Assembly (NCBI GenBank): GCA_017303855.1
Contig: JAFLBL010000001.1
Coordinates: forward strand, 124,001-188,000
DNA from: Chitinophagales bacterium
GTDB taxonomy: Bacteria; Bacteroidota; Bacteroidia; Chitinophagales; Chitinophagaceae
DNA length: 64,000 nucleotides
Direction of reading: 5' to 3'
In this document: in pieces, positions 35,768-43,887 of the stretch
Position numbering within the stretch: position 1 is the first letter of the stretch
How the letters are laid out: each line of letters begins with the position of its first letter
Notes under the pieces: generated by a model
Told to the model about the DNA's origin: nothing
Databases searched by the model: none
Seen by the model: the letters and a program-made list of their open reading frames with translations, nothing else
Position numbers and translations under genes: made by a program

Positions 35768-36883
35768 ATGCGTTTCATCGATAATCAGAACGGCCGGGAA
35801 ACCCACGAAGGCGATAAGCCATCCCGGAAAAAACCTATGTACCCGGTTAATGCAAAGCTGCGTGGTTACCTGAAAGAACGTGGCCGGGAAGTAAAACTGC
35901 CGGTGAGCTATAATGATTTGCTGAATTTCACCTGGTCCACCCCGATCCTTGATAAACATGGCCATCATACGCACTGGGAAAAAACTTCCTATGACAGCCG
36001 GGAATGGGATTATATCCGGGAAGGGCTGGTGAAAATTTATGCCATTCTGAAAACGGAAGGCGATTTCAGTTATATCACTCACCTGGATGTGGCCCGTATT
36101 GACTATTGTTCTTTTGGCAATTCCAACCCGTTCCGGATCCGGATAGTCAATAAATTCAATGACAATTATGATCACTACTATATAAAAATCGCAGATGCAT
36201 CCCGTATTTACGGACTGGAGCTGGAACATATTCTTTCCCCTAACAGGATTACTTTTTTCAGTTGCGACAATACCCTGGTGGAGGAACATATACCGGGTAT
36301 TCCGGGCGATGTATTTCTGCAGCACCTGATGGAAACCCCCGAAACCAATAAAATCCGGCTCGCCAAGGAATTTGTCAAATTCAATGAACGTTGTTTTGTG
36401 CGGCTGCTGGGCGATATGCGGAGTTATAATTTTGTGGTCAGTATTACCCCGGATATTGAAGACTACCAATACCGCATCCGTTGTATTGACTTTGATCAGC
36501 AGTCCTATGAAGGCCGTAAAAATCTGTACCTGGCGCAATTTTTTAAGGAAAATTTCCCCTTTGTTGATCTTTGTCTCACCCATCTCAATAAAGAATCCAT
36601 TGAGCAATACCAGGCTGAAGAAAGGACAATGATTACATTTCGCCTGGCCAGCTCACGTTACCGGATAAAGGACCTGCTGGATATCATGACACAGGATAAA
36701 ATATCCACCCCGGAGAAATTAAACCAATTGAAAACGGAACTGGGATCCTATATGCAGACCAATGCGTATGACAAGTGCCAGTCCATGGGGCAAGTGGTAA
36801 AAGTGCACCTGAAACAAACACTCCGTAAAAACCTGCTCCTGGTACAGAAAGACCTGGGAAAAAGTAAACGAAAATCACCTTAA
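35768..36883 (+). CDS. Uncharacterised protein with a cryptic protein-kinase-like pattern
   Basis: Start 35768 (MRFIDNQNGRETHEG) is chosen because the longer frame begins in an intergenic word repeat. The 371-residue protein is cytosolic, with no signal or membrane helix. Several motifs in the right order resemble the kinase fold: YYIKIAD (Lys 140), GLELEHIL (Glu 151/153), a hinge-like VEEHIPG (171-177), a catalytic-loop-like LGDMRSYNFVV (Asp 216, Asn 221) and a metal-loop-like CIDFDQQS (Asp 241). No known family name came to mind. It ends about 110 bases before the aldolase gene. The substrate, if any, is unknown. Confidence 0.75.
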   Translation: MRFIDNQNGRETHEGDKPSRKKPMYPVNAKLRGYLKERGREVKLPVSYNDLLNFTWSTPILDKHGHHTHWEKTSYDSREWDYIREGLVKIYAILKTEGDFSYITHLDVARIDYCSFGNSNPFRIRIVNKFNDNYDHYYIKIADASRIYGLELEHILSPNRITFFSCDNTLVEEHIPGIPGDVFLQHLMETPETNKIRLAKEFVKFNERCFVRLLGDMRSYNFVVSITPDIEDYQYRIRCIDFDQQSYEGRKNLYLAQFFKENFPFVDLCLTHLNKESIEQYQAEERTMITFRLASSRYRIKDLLDIMTQDKISTPEKLNQLKTELGSYMQTNAYDKCQSMGQVVKVHLKQTLRKNLLLVQKDLGKSKRKSP

Positions 36884-36901
36884 TCTCTAACAGCCGTTAG
36901 G

Positions 36902-36930
36902 TTGACAAATTCCGGAAAAGCCCTATATTA
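36902..36930 (+). promoter_or_regulatory. Candidate promoter of fbaA (TTGACA ... TATATTAG)
   Basis: TTGACA at 36902-36907 and TATATTAG at 36923-36930 lie upstream of the aldolase start at 36995. They are preceded by the hairpin CTAACAGCCGTTAG (36887-36900), similar to the one before the CBS-domain synthase. Confidence 0.4.
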
Positions 36931-36994
36931 GCAGGCCTTTAACGATTACCTGCCAGCTGAAAAGCATTTGCCACTTTAAAAATTTAAATCGAAA

Positions 36995-38062
36995 ATGAAA
37001 AAGTACAGAGCCGGTGTGCTGTTCGGCGAAGAGCTGGAAGCACTCTACAATGATGCAAGGGACAATCAGTTTGCCTTACCTGCTGTAAACACCATTGGTA
37101 CCAACACCATTAATGCGGTCCTTGAGACGGCAGCCAAAGTGAACTCGCCCGTAATTGTACAATTCTCAAACGGCGGTGCCCAGTTTATTGCCGGTAAGGG
37201 AATGCCCAATGACAATCTCCAGGGAAATATTTCCGGTGGTATCTCCGGTGCCCTCCATATCCACAATGTGGCCAAATATTATGGAGTACCCGTGGTATTG
37301 CATACGGACCATGCTGCCAAAAAATGGCTGCCCTGGATCAGTGGTCTGCTGGATGCCGGCGAACAATACTATAAAGAAAAAGGACAACCGTTGTTCAGTT
37401 CGCATATGCTGGACCTCAGCGAAGAACCAATTGAAGAAAATATCCATACTTCAGTTGAGTTTTTTAAAAGAATGCAGCCGCTGGGCATGAGTATCGAAAT
37501 AGAGCTTGGTGTTACGGGTGGTGAAGAAGATGGCGTGGACAACAGTGATGTGGAAAATTCAAAACTTTATACCCAGCCGGAAGATGTGGCCTACTCCTAT
37601 AAAGAACTGAGTAAAGTAGGAAAACTCTTTACCGTGGCTGCCGCATTCGGCAACGTACATGGTGTATATAAACCAGGTAATGTGGAACTGCGTCCCGAAA
37701 TCCTCAATAACAGCCAGGTATATATTCAGAAAGAATTCGGCACAGCCGCCAAACCGGTTTACTTTGTATTCCACGGTGGTAGTGGGTCTCCCCAACACCA
37801 GATACGTGAAGCAATTGGTTATGGTGCCATCAAAATGAATCTGGATACCGACCTCCAATGGGCATTCTGGGAAGGAGTGCTGAATAACTATAAGAAGAGT
37901 GAAGCCTATCTGCAGGGTCAGTTGGGTAATCCGGAAGGAGATGACAAACCAAACAAAAAGTACTATGACCCCCGGGTCTGGTTACGCAAAGGCGAAGAGT
38001 CCTTTATCAAACGACTCGAAACCGCATTTGAAGATCTCAATTGTATCAACAGAAACGCATAA
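36995..38062 (+). CDS. fbaA: Class II fructose-bisphosphate aldolase
   Basis: A 355-residue zinc aldolase of the E. coli FbaA type, cleaving fructose 1,6-bisphosphate in glycolysis and running in reverse in gluconeogenesis. It has the zinc-site motif VVLHTDHAAKK (about residues 103-113), the IEIELGVTGGEEDGVDN segment, the zinc His in FGNVHGVYKPG, and FHGGSGSP near 270. Monocistronic, ending at a strong terminator. Confidence 0.97.
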   Translation: MKKYRAGVLFGEELEALYNDARDNQFALPAVNTIGTNTINAVLETAAKVNSPVIVQFSNGGAQFIAGKGMPNDNLQGNISGGISGALHIHNVAKYYGVPVVLHTDHAAKKWLPWISGLLDAGEQYYKEKGQPLFSSHMLDLSEEPIEENIHTSVEFFKRMQPLGMSIEIELGVTGGEEDGVDNSDVENSKLYTQPEDVAYSYKELSKVGKLFTVAAAFGNVHGVYKPGNVELRPEILNNSQVYIQKEFGTAAKPVYFVFHGGSGSPQHQIREAIGYGAIKMNLDTDLQWAFWEGVLNNYKKSEAYLQGQLGNPEGDDKPNKKYYDPRVWLRKGEESFIKRLETAFEDLNCINRNA

Positions 38063-38065
38063 AGT

Positions 38066-38093
38066 AAAAGCCCGGTCTCCCCGGGCTTTTTTT
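38066..38093 (+). terminator. Terminator after fbaA
   Basis: Stem AAAAGCCCGG/CCGGGCTTTT (38066-38075 with 38081-38090) and a T run, three bases after the stop. Confidence 0.9.
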
Positions 38094-38305
38094 ACTTTCG
38101 GTAAGATAGTAGGCTTCCGCAATAAGGGTATACCCATATACGTTATATATACCCGGATATTACCGGACAGCTGCCGTGCGTCTATTCTGTAAACAATTTT
38201 CCATTTTATAGAATAATAACCTGCGGCTGGTGCTGTACATTCCTGATTTTCAATTATTTACTTTCTGGCATAGGAGTGGCAGCTATACAGTTGAAAACCG
38301 TACTT

Positions 38306-39523
38306 ATGAAACCATACTTCTACCCTGTTCTTTTCATTTTCTTATTTTCCGGACTGGCTTTTACAGCCGGCGCCCAGAGCCTTTGCACTGGTGAAACCAT
38401 CATCGCCCAGGAAACCTTCGGCACTACGGAAGGACAACCCCTTCCGGAAGGAAGAACAAATTATAAACCCATGACGGGCTCCGAAGTGGCGGAAGGAGAA
38501 TATGTACTCAGTTCCACATCCAGGATGCGGGCCGACTGGCATGAATCAACTGATCATTCAGGTATTACGGATGGTCAGATGATGCTTATTAGTCCGGGTA
38601 CATCCGATGGAGAATTTTATACAGATACCCTTGACAACCTCCAGCCCGGTACCTACTATTCACTTTCCATGCATGTAATGAATGTGAACCAGCCTGGTAG
38701 TTGCGGCGGAGCACCGGTATTACCTCAGATAAAGATTGAAATAGGCTATTATAGCGCCTTCAGAGTCTTTAATCATCTGACTACCCTGACCACCGACCCT
38801 ATCGCCGAAACAGCCTCGCCTGAATGGATTAAAATCAGTTGTGGATTTATCATGCCGGCAGGGATCAGTTCTGTTTCTTATCGTATACTTAATAATGCTT
38901 TCGGATCCTGCGGGAATAGCCTGGCGATAGATGATATCCATTTTTCCAGTTGCAGCAGTTTATCCACATTACCTGTTTCCGGGCTGAAAATCAACACAGT
39001 GGAAACAGCCGGTAATGCGGCTACCCTTTTATTCTCCACCGAGGCTGAATTTCAGACATCCGGTATGGAAGCGCAAAAAAGCAGTGATGGCATCAGATGG
39101 CAGGCGTTTCATACCCAGGCGGCAGCCGGTAACAGCGACCGTCATAAAAGCTATATCGCCCAGGACCTGCGCCCGTATGCTGTTACCTATTACCGGATCC
39201 GGCAGACCGATCAGAAAGGCGGCGAATCATTTTCCGCTATTGTACGATATACTTCTCAATCAAATGGAATCACGCTGAGCACTTACCCCACCCCTTTTAC
39301 AAGCCAGCTCCTCGTGAATTTCACCAGCGATAAAAATGAGGTATTCATGGTAAATCTGTACAGCAGTAATGGCAGCCTGTTGCAGTCCACAACTGTGCAA
39401 GCCCGCAAAGGCACCAATAATGTACAGCTGAGTACAGGTCATCTTAAACAGGGACAATACCTGGTACAACTGGTTAACCATGATGGCAGCATCCGTATGA
39501 CAAAGCAAAGCATACACCTCTGA
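38306..39523 (+). CDS. Secreted protein with type A T9SS sorting domain
   Basis: Start 38306 gives a signal peptide (MKPYFYPVLFIFLFSGLAF, cleavage near AGAQ) and 405 residues. The N-terminal part looks like a jelly-roll or carbohydrate-module fold (IAQETFGTTEG, DGQMMLISPGTSDGEFYTDT, SLAIDDIHFSSC), with Cys residues likely in disulfides. A fibronectin-like part follows (EFQTSGMEAQKSSDGIRWQAF, VTYYRIRQTDQKGG). The C-terminus is a type A sorting domain (LSTYPTPFTSQLLVNF ... LKQGQYLVQLVN). It is expected at the cell surface or outside. No catalytic motif was recognised. Confidence 0.85.
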   Translation: MKPYFYPVLFIFLFSGLAFTAGAQSLCTGETIIAQETFGTTEGQPLPEGRTNYKPMTGSEVAEGEYVLSSTSRMRADWHESTDHSGITDGQMMLISPGTSDGEFYTDTLDNLQPGTYYSLSMHVMNVNQPGSCGGAPVLPQIKIEIGYYSAFRVFNHLTTLTTDPIAETASPEWIKISCGFIMPAGISSVSYRILNNAFGSCGNSLAIDDIHFSSCSSLSTLPVSGLKINTVETAGNAATLLFSTEAEFQTSGMEAQKSSDGIRWQAFHTQAAAGNSDRHKSYIAQDLRPYAVTYYRIRQTDQKGGESFSAIVRYTSQSNGITLSTYPTPFTSQLLVNFTSDKNEVFMVNLYSSNGSLLQSTTVQARKGTNNVQLSTGHLKQGQYLVQLVNHDGSIRMTKQSIHL

Positions 39524-39541
39524 AAAATTACTTTTCTTTAT

Positions 39542-39569
39542 AAAAACCGCGGTCGACCGCGGTTTTTTT
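39542..39569. terminator. Perfectly palindromic terminator
   Basis: AAAAACCGCGG followed by GTCGAC-centred palindrome and CCGCGGTTTTTTT, 18 bases after the preceding stop. Confidence 0.9.
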
Positions 39570-39638
39570 ATTCCCGTCTGTCATAACCCGCCATGCTTAA
39601 ATTCCCTATCTTCATAACCGGTACATAAATGCCGGCAT

Positions 39639-40067
39639 ATGAAAAGAAAATCAGTTTACCCGGCCATATTGGCCCTGGTGTTTTTTATAGCCTGTAAGGA
39701 GGCTGAACAGGAAACAGGTCCTGTACCTGCTTCCGCAATCACTACTCCAGTGCCGGCACCAGCACCCGTTCAGGCACCGGTTCCTTCCACACAAGTAGAA
39801 GCCACAGGCAGTAAAACCGGTGTCGCCCTGAATCCGGCACATGGTCAGCCCGGCCATCGCTGCGAAATACCAGTAGGTGCTCCGCTGGACAGTAAACCTT
39901 CTGCTCCGGCCATTAATACGATACAACAACCGGCTGCAGTCAGTACTCCGGCCCCTGCCCCGGTTAATACAACCACAGCCAGCGGACTTAATCCGGCACA
40001 TGGCCAGCCAGGTCACCGTTGTGATATTGCCGTAGGTGCCCCCCTTAACAGTAAACCATCAAACTAA
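39639..40067 (+). CDS. Pro-rich lipoprotein with a duplicated NPAHGQPGHRC motif
   Basis: A 142-residue lipoprotein with lipobox FIAC (Cys 19) and a proline/alanine-rich linker. It then holds two copies of a 25-residue unit, residues 64-88 and 117-141. Each reads LNPAHGQPGHRC, then an acidic residue, and VGAPL.SKPS. The units share two His and one Cys in fixed spacing, which suggests metal or heme binding, but no function is known to me. Short lipoproteins with this motif occur widely in Bacteroidota. It lies 5 bases before a DinB-like gene, suggesting one transcript. Confidence 0.85.
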   Translation: MKRKSVYPAILALVFFIACKEAEQETGPVPASAITTPVPAPAPVQAPVPSTQVEATGSKTGVALNPAHGQPGHRCEIPVGAPLDSKPSAPAINTIQQPAAVSTPAPAPVNTTTASGLNPAHGQPGHRCDIAVGAPLNSKPSN

Positions 40068-40072
40068 ATTAT

Positions 40073-40582
40073 ATGCCCAGACCTGATATCAGCCGGGTAC
40101 CTGCCTGGTACCACAATTATATCGCACAGGTAGAGGGAGATGACCTGAATGCCATTCTGAAAAAGCAAGCCATTTCTTTTAGCGACTTTCTGCACCTCAT
40201 TCCGGCAGAAAAAAGAGATTACCGGTATGGGCCAGACAAATGGACCATCAAAGAAGTACTACAGCATATTCTTGATGGGGAAAGAGTTTTTGCTTACCGG
40301 GCACTCTGTATCGCCAGGGGGGAACAACAGCCCTTACCGGGCTTTGATGAAAACAGTTATGCAGACCTGTCAAAAGCCGGTGCACGAAACTGGGCGGATC
40401 TGCAGGATGAATTCAGAGCCGTCCGCCGTTCCACTGAAATCCTTTTTGCTTCCTTTGATGAAGAACAACTGGAAGCCACAGGTACCGCCAGCGGCTGGCC
40501 GGTTTATGTCAGAGGTATCGGCTTTATCATTGCCGGACACCTGCAGCACCACCTGACGATCCTGAAAGAAAGATATCTGTAA
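40073..40582 (+). CDS. DinB-superfamily protein (metal-dependent thiol-transferase-like)
   Basis: A 169-residue four-helix DinB/YfiT-like protein. The likely metal His residues are in VLQHILDGERV (about residue 65) and in IIAGHLQHHLTILKERY near the C-terminus (about 156 and 160), the expected spacing. Some DinB proteins transfer small thiols such as bacillithiol, but the substrate here is unknown. It is directly downstream of the NPAHGQPGHRC lipoprotein and ends at a bidirectional hairpin. Confidence 0.85.
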   Translation: MPRPDISRVPAWYHNYIAQVEGDDLNAILKKQAISFSDFLHLIPAEKRDYRYGPDKWTIKEVLQHILDGERVFAYRALCIARGEQQPLPGFDENSYADLSKAGARNWADLQDEFRAVRRSTEILFASFDEEQLEATGTASGWPVYVRGIGFIIAGHLQHHLTILKERYL

Positions 40583-40599
40583 CCGGTACTGTAAATAAA

Positions 40600-40654
40600 A
40601 AAAGTTTCAATCGGCCGACCTTCATAACAGGAAGTGCTGCCAATTGAAACTTTT
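40600..40654. terminator. Bidirectional terminator between converging genes
   Basis: 12-bp stem AAAAGTTTCAAT (40600-40611) with ATTGAAACTTTT (40643-40654), A run before and T run after. It separates the DinB-like gene from the minus-strand S41 peptidase. Confidence 0.75.
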
Positions 40655-40672
40655 CATTTTATTTGTAAAATA

Positions 40673-42823
40673 TCAGAATGCCTTCTTTACTGGCTCTTCT
40701 GTTTTCCCTTTAGCAAGGTTCTGCTGACCAATCATATCCGTCATCACTTTTACTGCCTGATCCAGGTAAATATCTTTTTGCAGGCTTTTCAGCCATAACT
40801 GAAAACGCTCCTGTTTATTCTTGTCATCAGCCCAGCGGTTTTGTTCAGCCGGAAGCGCACTCACGTCCATCTGTGTTTTGAGTTTCAGCAGGGATTCAAG
40901 TTGCTTCACGGTGGCTTTTACCACTTCCTGTTCTTTTTTATACTTCTCCAGGTTCAGGGAATAACTCTTTTCGCTTTGCTTTGACAGCCACTCAGTGGAT
41001 TCTGAAATTAAACGGAAAGAAGGATCTGATTCCAGTCTTAACTTACTCAATTGTTTAATGGTCTCCAGGTTATAACCCGGTTTCCAGTTCGTATACGCCG
41101 CTTTTGATATTTCATCCCAGGGCAGCGCATCCTCACTGTCTTTCTCCCTTACTTTCAGGTACTCCAGGTTATCCGGTAATACGATATCTGAATTCACCCC
41201 TTTCAGCTGGGTAGATCCGCCATTGATCCGGTAGAATTTCTGCAGTGTCAGTTTAACCGTACCCAGGTCAGAATTGGACATGGAATACCCATTCTCCGGA
41301 TCCAGGCCAATATTGCGCTGTACGGTTCCTTTACCATATGTGGACGTACTGCCGATTACCACCCCGCGGTTGTAATCCTGTATGGCAGCGGCAAAGATTT
41401 CAGAAGCGGATGCGCTGAATTCATTCACCATCACCGCCAGGGGACCGGTATATAAAACATTCCGGTCTTTGTCTTTCAGTACACTGGGTTTATTTTCTCT
41501 GTCTTTTACCTGAACAATCGGTCCGTCTTCAATAAAGAGTCCGGCCATCTGCACCACATCATACAGTGAACCACCGCCATTGTTCCGCAGGTCTATTACG
41601 ATACCATCCACTTTTTCCTCTTTCAGCTTGATCACTTCTTTCTCTACGTCTTTATAACAACGAGCTCCGTTGGGATCTTCAAAGTTTGCATAAAACTCCG
41701 GAAGATAGATATACCCGATTTTAGATCCGCCTTCTTTAACCACGGCGCTGCGGGCAAAGGTTTCATCCTGTACAATTTTATCGCGGATCAGGGACACGAT
41801 TTTAACCGATCCATCCATTTTCTTAACCGTCAGCCGCACTTCAGTTCCTTTTTTACCACGGATTACTTTTACCGCATCGGTTACCAGGAATCCAGTAAGA
41901 TCTACCGGCTCCTCCTTTCCCTGCCCTACTTTCTGCACCACATCCCCCACCTGCAATTCTCCGGATTTATAGGCAGGACTGCCGGTAAGAATGCTGGTGA
42001 TCTTGATATTCCCGTCATCATATTGCAGGGAAGCTCCAATACCAAAGAAACTGCCACTCATCTCTTCATCAAAGTAGCGTTTATCCACCGGCGGGAAAAA
42101 CTCCGTATGCGGATCCATCGTGGTGGTGATGGTATTCACATACATGTTGAATTTGTCATCATCACTGAATTTGAAACGATACCGCTCAAATGTCCGGTCC
42201 ATAATTTTCTTCACCCGATCCCTGGCTTCTTTCTCCAGTTCAATATCCGACTTTTCGACAAACCCTTCTTTGCCTTTGTTTTTTTCCCGTTGTTCCAGCA
42301 GGTCCGCATAACGCTCCAGCGTCATAAACTTCAGCTTTTTTCTCCAACGGTCTTTTTGTTCAGCCGCCGTGGATGTAAACTCCAGCTTTTCGGCATTAAG
42401 CATTACGTCTTCATCTGTATTAAACTCAAAGGGACGGGAAAGAATATCCGTATACATTGCAGCGGTCTGTTCGATCCGTGCATTGAATAATTTGCCGGCG
42501 GCCAGCGGAAACGCCACAGTGGCTCCTTTAATTTCTTCGTCCACCCCGGTTTCAAATTTCTTCAGCGCGTCGAGGTCTTCTTTCAGTAGTATATTTTTAT
42601 CGGGATCCAACTCCCCGATAAATTTCTTATATACTTTTCTGGAGAACGCATCATCAATAGCCTGCGGACTATAATGTCCGTCGCTGAGCATCTGCCCTAC
42701 CAGTTTCATTATTTTTTCATAATTGCCTGGAGGGAGTGACCGGTCAACAGGCTTACCCATACTTTTAAAAGCCAGAAATGATCCGGCTACCAGGATCAGC
42801 AGCACGAGGGGAAGTCTCTTCAT
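40673..42823 (-). CDS. Tail-specific carboxy-terminal protease (S41, Prc-like)
   Basis: Start 42823 gives a signal or anchor (MKRLPLVLLILVAGSFLAF). The longer frame adds 49 basic residues without a signal, so the internal Met is preferred; this gives 716 residues. It has the long Prc layout: an N-terminal helical domain, a PDZ domain (FFGIGASLQYDDGNIKI ... AYKSGELQVGDVV), the catalytic Ser in NEFSASASEIFAAA, the Lys in STYGKGTVQRN, and a C-terminal DUF3340-like helical part rich in Lys and Glu. It degrades misfolded periplasmic proteins and acts in envelope maintenance. Confidence 0.93.
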   Translation of the reverse strand: MKRLPLVLLILVAGSFLAFKSMGKPVDRSLPPGNYEKIMKLVGQMLSDGHYSPQAIDDAFSRKVYKKFIGELDPDKNILLKEDLDALKKFETGVDEEIKGATVAFPLAAGKLFNARIEQTAAMYTDILSRPFEFNTDEDVMLNAEKLEFTSTAAEQKDRWRKKLKFMTLERYADLLEQREKNKGKEGFVEKSDIELEKEARDRVKKIMDRTFERYRFKFSDDDKFNMYVNTITTTMDPHTEFFPPVDKRYFDEEMSGSFFGIGASLQYDDGNIKITSILTGSPAYKSGELQVGDVVQKVGQGKEEPVDLTGFLVTDAVKVIRGKKGTEVRLTVKKMDGSVKIVSLIRDKIVQDETFARSAVVKEGGSKIGYIYLPEFYANFEDPNGARCYKDVEKEVIKLKEEKVDGIVIDLRNNGGGSLYDVVQMAGLFIEDGPIVQVKDRENKPSVLKDKDRNVLYTGPLAVMVNEFSASASEIFAAAIQDYNRGVVIGSTSTYGKGTVQRNIGLDPENGYSMSNSDLGTVKLTLQKFYRINGGSTQLKGVNSDIVLPDNLEYLKVREKDSEDALPWDEISKAAYTNWKPGYNLETIKQLSKLRLESDPSFRLISESTEWLSKQSEKSYSLNLEKYKKEQEVVKATVKQLESLLKLKTQMDVSALPAEQNRWADDKNKQERFQLWLKSLQKDIYLDQAVKVMTDMIGQQNLAKGKTEEPVKKAF

Positions 42824-43011
42824 ATTCGTCAGATATTTAAATAGTTGAGGCATAAAACCAAAAATAACGCAAAAACAGGGCTTTTCTTGCCTTTCCACGC
42901 TTTTAACAAGGGTTTTTGATAAGTGGTTTGCCACATACGACGTATTCTTACTTTGTTGTTCCCTTTTCATAAATACCGGGATGATTATTTTTTATCAAAA
43001 AGTATTTTTCC

Positions 43012-43019
43012 TATTTTTG
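43012..43019 (+). promoter_or_regulatory. Candidate promoter -7 element (TATTTTTG) of tRNA-His
   Basis: TATTTTTG fits TAnnTTTG and ends 14 bases before the tRNA 5' end. Confidence 0.5.
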
Positions 43020-43033
43020 CAGTCCCAAAAAAT

Positions 43034-43108
43034 GGTGGTTATAGCTCAGTTGGTTAGAGCATCAGATTGTGGTTCTGAGGGTCGCCGGTTCGAACCCGGT
43101 TAGCCACC
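43034..43108 (+). tRNA. tRNA-His (anticodon GTG)
   Basis: Full cloverleaf: acceptor GTGGTTA/TAGCCAC (43035-43041 with 43101-43107), D arm with AGTTGGTTA loop, anticodon stem TCAGA/TCTGA with loop TTGTGGT (anticodon GTG), and T arm CCGG/CCGG around TTCGAAC. An extra G at 43034 pairs with C73 at 43108, the hallmark of tRNA-His. No CCA is encoded. Confidence 0.97.
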
Positions 43109-43114
43109 CATTCC

Positions 43115-43147
43115 GACCCCGTTTCAACAGAAACGGGGTCTTATTTT
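43115..43147 (+). terminator. Terminator after tRNA-His
   Basis: Perfect 11-bp stem GACCCCGTTTC/GAAACGGGGTC with loop AACA, then TTATTTTAT. Confidence 0.9.
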
Positions 43148-43158
43148 ATACTTTCAAT

Positions 43159-43764
43159 ATGAATTACTGGCTGATACTGATTCCACTTATTTCCGCTTTT
43201 ATTGGCTGGATCACCAACTGGGTGGCTATCAAAATGTTGTTTCATCCCCGGGAGCCCAAACGTTTCCTTGGTATTACTTTCCAGGGCATTTTTCCCAAAC
43301 GGCAACAGCAGTTTGCCGAAAAGCTGGGCAAACTGGTCAGCAATGAATTCCTTTCCTTCAATGATATTGAGGAAAAAATCAGTAGTCCGGAGAACCTGAA
43401 AAAAATCATGCCCCTGATCGAAAATCACGTGGATGAGTTCCTGCGTAACCGGCTGAGTACAGAAATGCCCATGATCAGCATGTTTATAGGCGATAAAACC
43501 ATTGGAAAACTAAAGGGCGCATTCATGTCTGAAATTGAATCCCTGTTTCCCGCGGTGATGAAACAATATGCAGCCAATCTGAAAACAGAACTGGACCTGG
43601 AGCATATTGTAATTACCAAAGTGGCCGGTTTTTCTTCCGACAAACTGGAAGAAATACTCTACCAGATAATGGCAAAGGAGTTTCGGTTTGTAGAAATCAT
43701 CGGGGCAATAATCGGTTTCCTTATCGGTCTGCTGCAAATTTTAATAACCGGACTGACTCAATAA
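43159..43764 (+). CDS. DUF445-family membrane protein
   Basis: Start 43159 (MNYWLILIPLISAF) is chosen because the longer frame begins inside the tRNA. The 201-residue protein has one N-terminal helix, a signature GWITNWVAIKMLFHPREP (residues about 16-33), a helical cytosolic or periplasmic middle (QFAEKLGKLVSNEFL), and a C-terminal helix (IIGAIIGFLIGLLQILI). That layout is the short form of DUF445. Function unknown. It lies just after the tRNA terminator and probably has its own promoter. Confidence 0.88.
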   Translation: MNYWLILIPLISAFIGWITNWVAIKMLFHPREPKRFLGITFQGIFPKRQQQFAEKLGKLVSNEFLSFNDIEEKISSPENLKKIMPLIENHVDEFLRNRLSTEMPMISMFIGDKTIGKLKGAFMSEIESLFPAVMKQYAANLKTELDLEHIVITKVAGFSSDKLEEILYQIMAKEFRFVEIIGAIIGFLIGLLQILITGLTQ

Positions 43765-43887
43765 CAAAATACAGTGGTAAATACCGAACAATCTCCACCT
43801 GTAATTGTCTTATAGCCGCTTATCCCTAAAATAATGGCCGGGTGCAAGTTCGGCCCTCAATACACGTCTAATTACCAAATCAAAGAA

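Noticed and set aside
43069..43158. N-terminal extension of the DUF445 gene
   Set aside because: The extension runs through the tRNA-His gene and its terminator, so the start at 43159 is used.
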